Below are positions 7,519 through 10,148 of a stretch of DNA of 10,148 nt, in pieces. The position numbers and the translations under genes were made by a program. This stretch comes from a bacterium (lineage in GTDB: Bacteria; Zixibacteria; MSB-5A5; GN15; FEB-12). The notes under the pieces were generated by a model. It was not told where the DNA came from, searched no databases, and saw only the letters and a program-made list of their open reading frames with translations. The DNA is taken from contig DAOWIM010000287.1 of the NCBI GenBank assembly GCA_030640905.1, forward strand, positions 1 through 10,148, given 5' to 3'. The stretch's first letter is position 1. Each line of letters starts with the position of its first letter.

Positions 7519-8313
7519 TTACTCAACATCATTAAGCCCATACTTCTTAAAAAGCTTACGCCCCTTGTCAGAAACGGCGTATTCCATAAACTTGCGGGCA
7601 ATTTCCGGGTATTTAGACGTTTTGAGTAACCCCAAAACGAGTCTCTTCTTCTTGGTGAATTTCTCGTCAATGTTCAACACATCAACATAGGGCTCATTTT
7701 CTTCCCACACCGAACAGGCATACCAATTAATGGTAATGTCCGCATTCTTTTCCTTTAGAACGACGCACAATCCTTTTGAGTCGGTTGTTAGTTCATTCGC
7801 ATTGGCCTGGACTTCCTCGAAAATGCCCTTCCTTTCAAGTATCTTTTTTGTCTCTCCTCCGATACTTCCAGTGTTGGGATTGCAGATTACAACGTAGTAG
7901 TCCTTACTCATTAAATTGTCTAAATTTGCGGTAATATGTTTTGGATTACCTTTTTGGACCATTATCGCAGCCTTATTGCATCCTACAAACACCGTATCAC
8001 TGACCAGATTCTCCTCAAGACAAGTCTTGATATAGTTGTCCGAACCAGGAAGGTACAAATCACCGACTTTGTTGATCTTTAGTGATTTGAGCAGATTTCC
8101 CGACCCCCCTTTGGTGATGATTATCTTGCAATCTTCCTGCTTTTCGATGATTCTGGCTATATCAGCCATAGGTTTTATCATCGTAGTACCGCAATAAATC
8201 AAAAGCTCTTTTTTCTTTTCCTGCTTTATTTCGCCACAGCCTGGCATGAATATCCAGACACCTGTCAACAGAACAAGCAAGACATAAATCATGTAATGTT
8301 TTTCCCTTTTCAT
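7519..8313 (-). CDS. Lipoprotein solute-binding protein (ModA / type 2 periplasmic-binding-like)
   Basis: A 264-residue exported protein and first gene of the signalling operon. The N-terminus has a basic start, a hydrophobic core (about 9-23) and a lipobox-like MPGC with Cys26 as the probable lipidated residue. The mature part begins KKELLIYCGTTMIKPM and continues with KGGSGNLLKSL and GDLYLPGSDNYI. It also has a CNPNTGSIGGETKKILE hinge-like stretch and a C-terminal ARKFMEYAVSDKGRKLFKKYG. This order is typical of ModA-like (molybdate, tungstate or related oxyanion) binding proteins, but ligand residues cannot be assigned by eye. There is no ABC permease or ATPase gene beside it; a hybrid kinase follows after 18 bases. 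I infer a sensing rather than a transport role. ATG 8313 is preceded by GGGAG at a short spacing. Confidence 0.88.
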   Translation of the reverse strand: MKREKHYMIYVLLVLLTGVWIFMPGCGEIKQEKKKELLIYCGTTMIKPMADIARIIEKQEDCKIIITKGGSGNLLKSLKINKVGDLYLPGSDNYIKTCLEENLVSDTVFVGCNKAAIMVQKGNPKHITANLDNLMSKDYYVVICNPNTGSIGGETKKILERKGIFEEVQANANELTTDSKGLCVVLKEKNADITINWYACSVWEENEPYVDVLNIDEKFTKKKRLVLGLLKTSKYPEIARKFMEYAVSDKGRKLFKKYGLNDVE

Positions 8314-8323
8314 AGTACTCCCT

Positions 8324-8351
8324 TTTATATCTAATAATGGTTGCCAGCCAA
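8324..8351 (-). promoter_or_regulatory. Weak candidate promoter for the binding-protein/kinase operon
   Basis: On the minus strand, TTGGCT (8346-8351) and TATAAA (8324-8329) are 16 bases apart, upstream of the ATG at 8313. The predicted start would fall inside the Shine-Dalgarno sequence, which argues against it. A second AT-rich TATAAA box lies further upstream at about 8391-8396 without a good -35. The true start is unresolved. Confidence 0.2.
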
Positions 8352-8507
8352 TCTTACACTTTGTCCCGTTTTCCCCTAACTCTGCGGGAATTTATATCCC
8401 CTACTTATATCGGCAAGATAGATGACAATATTATCGACTGAGAAGTAGCCAAACTTGACCCGGAGACTGCAGGATTGACCCCAAATAGCGCTCCATACAC
8501 GCCCTTG

Positions 8508-8525
8508 GGTCCAGAATCTGGCACC
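8508..8525. repeat. Short dyad, operator-like
   Basis: The core CCAGA-A-TCTGG (8511-8521) is a perfect inverted repeat around one base, flanked by GGT on one side and ACC on the other after one extra C. The loop is too small for a hairpin, so if it is functional it is more likely a protein-binding site. It is short enough to be chance. Confidence 0.3.
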
Positions 8526-8568
8526 TATTGCAACTTGTGCCGCTGCTATCGTCTGAGTAGCTTACGAG

Positions 8569-8598
8569 TTGACAAAACGGATGTATTGCTCGTTATCA
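8569..8598 (+). promoter_or_regulatory. Candidate promoter for the MttB-like gene
   Basis: A consensus -35 TTGACA (8569-8574) is followed 18 bases later by TTATCA (8593-8598), a poor -10. It points toward the gene starting at 8652 and would give a leader of about 45 bases. The weak -10 could indicate an activator-dependent promoter. Confidence 0.3.
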
Positions 8599-8629
8599 GG
8601 CACCGCTTGTGACAAAGCCGATGACTGCC
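8570..8629 (+). repeat. Imperfect 20-base direct repeat, 40-base period
   Basis: Copies start at 8570 and 8610, share TGACAAA, then C, then GATG, and match at 14 of 20 positions by my hand alignment. The copies overlap or flank the candidate promoter of the MttB-like gene. The 40-base spacing is close to four helical turns, which would suit paired binding sites, but the match is modest. Confidence 0.3.
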
Positions 8630-8637
8630 CAAAAATC

Positions 8638-8644
8638 GGAGGAG
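8638..8644 (+). promoter_or_regulatory. Ribosome binding site fixing a GTG start
   Basis: GGAGGAG lies seven bases before the GTG at 8652. It decides the start of the MttB-like gene, for which no ATG exists near the N-terminus. Confidence 0.8.
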
Positions 8645-8651
8645 CTTTTTC

Positions 8652-10109
8652 GTGCGACCAACCACAAAATTTCTCAATGAAGAACTACTGCTCAGAATTG
8701 TAGCCGAAGGCCGCGACCTTATCTGCAACCTCGGCGTTGAAATTCACAACGACGAGGTCCTCTCGTTGCTCGGTGATCACGGCGCAAAGATCGACACAAA
8801 ATTGGGCCGAGCTTTCTTTACTCATGACCTCATCGACCGTGCCCTGTCCTCTGCTCCCAAATCGTTCAAGTTGTACGATGCAATCGGGAATGAAGCGGTG
8901 GACCTCTCCGACTTCAATGTCAACTTCACGCCGGGATCGGCTGCTATCAATATTCTTGACCATGATGGCAAGGTCAGTCGCAGACCTACTTCGCAGGACT
9001 ATGTTCGCTACACAAAACTGATGACCGGCATGCAGCACATTTTCTCCCAATCGACCGCCATGATTCCTGCCGATGTGCACGAAGACGTCGCCGACAGTTA
9101 CCGACTGTACCTCAGTCTGATGTACTGCGAGAAGCCGGTAGTGACCGGTGCTTTCACCGCCGAAACGTTTGGCATCATGAAAGACCTTCAGGTTGCCATC
9201 CGGGGTACCGAGGAAGCACTGGCGGAAAAACCATTGACCGTATTTTCCTGCTGCCCCACTGCCCCACTGAAATGGAGCAAAGCAACCTCGCAAAACGTTA
9301 TTGATTGCGCCCGCTTCTCAATACCGGTGGAATATATCTCTATGCCGCTCTCCGGATTCATGGCTCCCGTGTCGCTGGTTGGATCGCTGATACAGCATAC
9401 CGCTGAGACATTAAGTGGCGTAGTCATAAGTCAGCTTGCCAAACCGGGGGCACCTGCCCTCTATGGCGGCTCTCCGGCGATTTTCGATCTCCGGTACGAA
9501 ACGACTCCGATGGGCGCGATTGGTACGATGATGATCGACTGCGCATACAACGAAATTGGCAAGTACCTCGGCCTGCCCACTCAAGCATATATCGGGCTAA
9601 GTGATTCCAAACTGCTTGATGCTCAAGCTGGAATGGAAACATCGATGGGCGCCACTCTGGCTGCGCTGGCCGGTATCAACAATATCTCGGGACCGGGGAT
9701 GCTCGATTTTGAGAGCAGTTTCAGTCTGGAAAAACTGGTTGTCGATAACGAAATCTGCGGTACGCTGGCTCGGATGGTTCGTGGCATAGAACCGAAAGAA
9801 GATTTCCCGGCGCAACCGATCTTCGAAGAACTCCTCAGAGATAATCACTTGCTCATATCCGATCACACTCGCAAATATCTCCGCGAAGAGCTTCATTTCC
9901 CCGGCGTCACGATAGACAGAGCAAATCGCTCCCGCTGGCAGGAGGAGGGCGGGCTGACAATGATCGAAAGAGCACACAACGAAGTTGAACGAATTGTCGC
10001 CGAGAGCAAACCGGTTCGACTCTCCGAGGACATCCGCCGGGAACTGACATCGCTGATGCAGAAAGAAGCGGCCAGAGTCGGTATGGAGGAACTTCCGAAA
10101 TTAAACTAA
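8652..10109 (+). CDS. Trimethylamine methyltransferase (MttB) superfamily protein, non-pyrrolysine type
   Basis: A 485-residue protein of normal family length. MttB-superfamily TIM-barrel enzymes take a methyl group from a methylamine or quaternary amine and pass it to a corrinoid protein. Recognisable segments are NLGVEIHNDEVL near the N-terminus, VNFTPGSAA, PVVTGAFTAE, FSCCPTAPLKWS, the PLSGFMAPVSLVGSLIQHTAE stretch, and SDSKLLDAQAG with METSMGATLAALAG (317-343). The ISGPGMLDFESSFSLEKLVVDNEI segment that follows is typical of the non-pyrrolysine branch. There is no in-frame TAG, so it is not a pyrrolysine trimethylamine enzyme. Relatives such as MtgB act on glycine betaine, proline betaine or carnitine; the substrate here cannot be read from the sequence. 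No corrinoid protein or methyl-corrinoid:folate transferase gene follows in the remaining 39 bases. The GTG start is supported by GGAGGAG. Confidence 0.92.
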   Translation: MRPTTKFLNEELLLRIVAEGRDLICNLGVEIHNDEVLSLLGDHGAKIDTKLGRAFFTHDLIDRALSSAPKSFKLYDAIGNEAVDLSDFNVNFTPGSAAINILDHDGKVSRRPTSQDYVRYTKLMTGMQHIFSQSTAMIPADVHEDVADSYRLYLSLMYCEKPVVTGAFTAETFGIMKDLQVAIRGTEEALAEKPLTVFSCCPTAPLKWSKATSQNVIDCARFSIPVEYISMPLSGFMAPVSLVGSLIQHTAETLSGVVISQLAKPGAPALYGGSPAIFDLRYETTPMGAIGTMMIDCAYNEIGKYLGLPTQAYIGLSDSKLLDAQAGMETSMGATLAALAGINNISGPGMLDFESSFSLEKLVVDNEICGTLARMVRGIEPKEDFPAQPIFEELLRDNHLLISDHTRKYLREELHFPGVTIDRANRSRWQEEGGLTMIERAHNEVERIVAESKPVRLSEDIRRELTSLMQKEAARVGMEELPKLN

Positions 10110-10148
10110 CGCGTCACATTCTCAAGATTCCCCAAGCCAATACAATCC

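Larger units (their letters stand above)
8314..8651. other. 338-base divergent intergenic region
   Basis: It separates the leftward signalling operon from the rightward MttB-like gene, so it should hold both promoters. I see no convincing gene or structured RNA. It contains TTGACCC twice, 20 bases apart (8455 and 8475). The second copy, GACCCCAA (8477-8484), can pair with TTGGGTC (8505-8511). A dyad at 8508-8525 and an imperfect direct repeat at 8570 and 8610 are listed separately. None is a known operator to me. Confidence 0.5.

Noticed and set aside
8519..8532. Sigma54-like TGGCAC...TTGCA upstream of the MttB-like gene
   Set aside because: The GG-to-GC distance is about two bases shorter than the strict sigma54 spacing, and it lies far from the start codon.
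8685..9293. 202-codon minus-strand open frame inside the MttB-like gene
   Set aside because: It lies opposite a clear family member, has no recognisable motif and its composition fits an antisense shadow.

Overview
The window looks like chromosomal DNA from an uncultured, probably anaerobic or facultative Gram-negative bacterium. The evidence is a lipoprotein-type solute-binding protein paired with a membrane hybrid kinase, a bacterial archaemetzincin homologue, and a trimethylamine-methyltransferase (MttB) family protein without an amber codon. A lineage such as Zixibacteria or a deltaproteobacterial group would fit, but this is a guess and no marker gene in the window settles it. There are no tRNAs, rRNAs, CRISPR arrays or recognisable transposases.

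Left part, plus strand (83-2792). Phosphopentomutase (deoB) and deoxyribose-phosphate aldolase (deoC) overlap by 11 bases and form a short deoxyribonucleoside catabolic operon. Deoxyribose-1-phosphate is converted to the 5-phosphate and then cleaved to glyceraldehyde-3-phosphate and acetaldehyde. A 90-base gap with a possible promoter leads to a second pair: a 63-residue Cys-rich protein and, 3 bases later, an archaemetzincin homologue. That homologue has lost its catalytic Glu, third zinc-binding His and Met-turn Met, but keeps all four structural-zinc cysteines.

Middle part, minus strand (8313 down to 2880). Five tightly packed genes read in one direction: a lipoprotein ModA-like binding protein, a 964-residue membrane hybrid histidine kinase (PAS, HisKA, HATPase, two receivers), a free-standing HPt protein, a protein made of two receivers only, and a receiver with a C-terminal Cys-pair domain. 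Together they can form a complete ligand-sensing phosphorelay with one kinase, one HPt and five receivers. None of the receivers carries a DNA-binding or known enzymatic output. This block is visibly more AT-rich than its flanks.

Right part, plus strand (8314-10148). A 338-base divergent intergenic region holds several short repeats and dyads. It is followed by a GTG-started MttB-superfamily methyltransferase homologue with an excellent Shine-Dalgarno sequence. No corrinoid protein follows before the window ends. I see nothing supportable in 1-82, 2793-2879 (between convergent genes) or 10110-10148.
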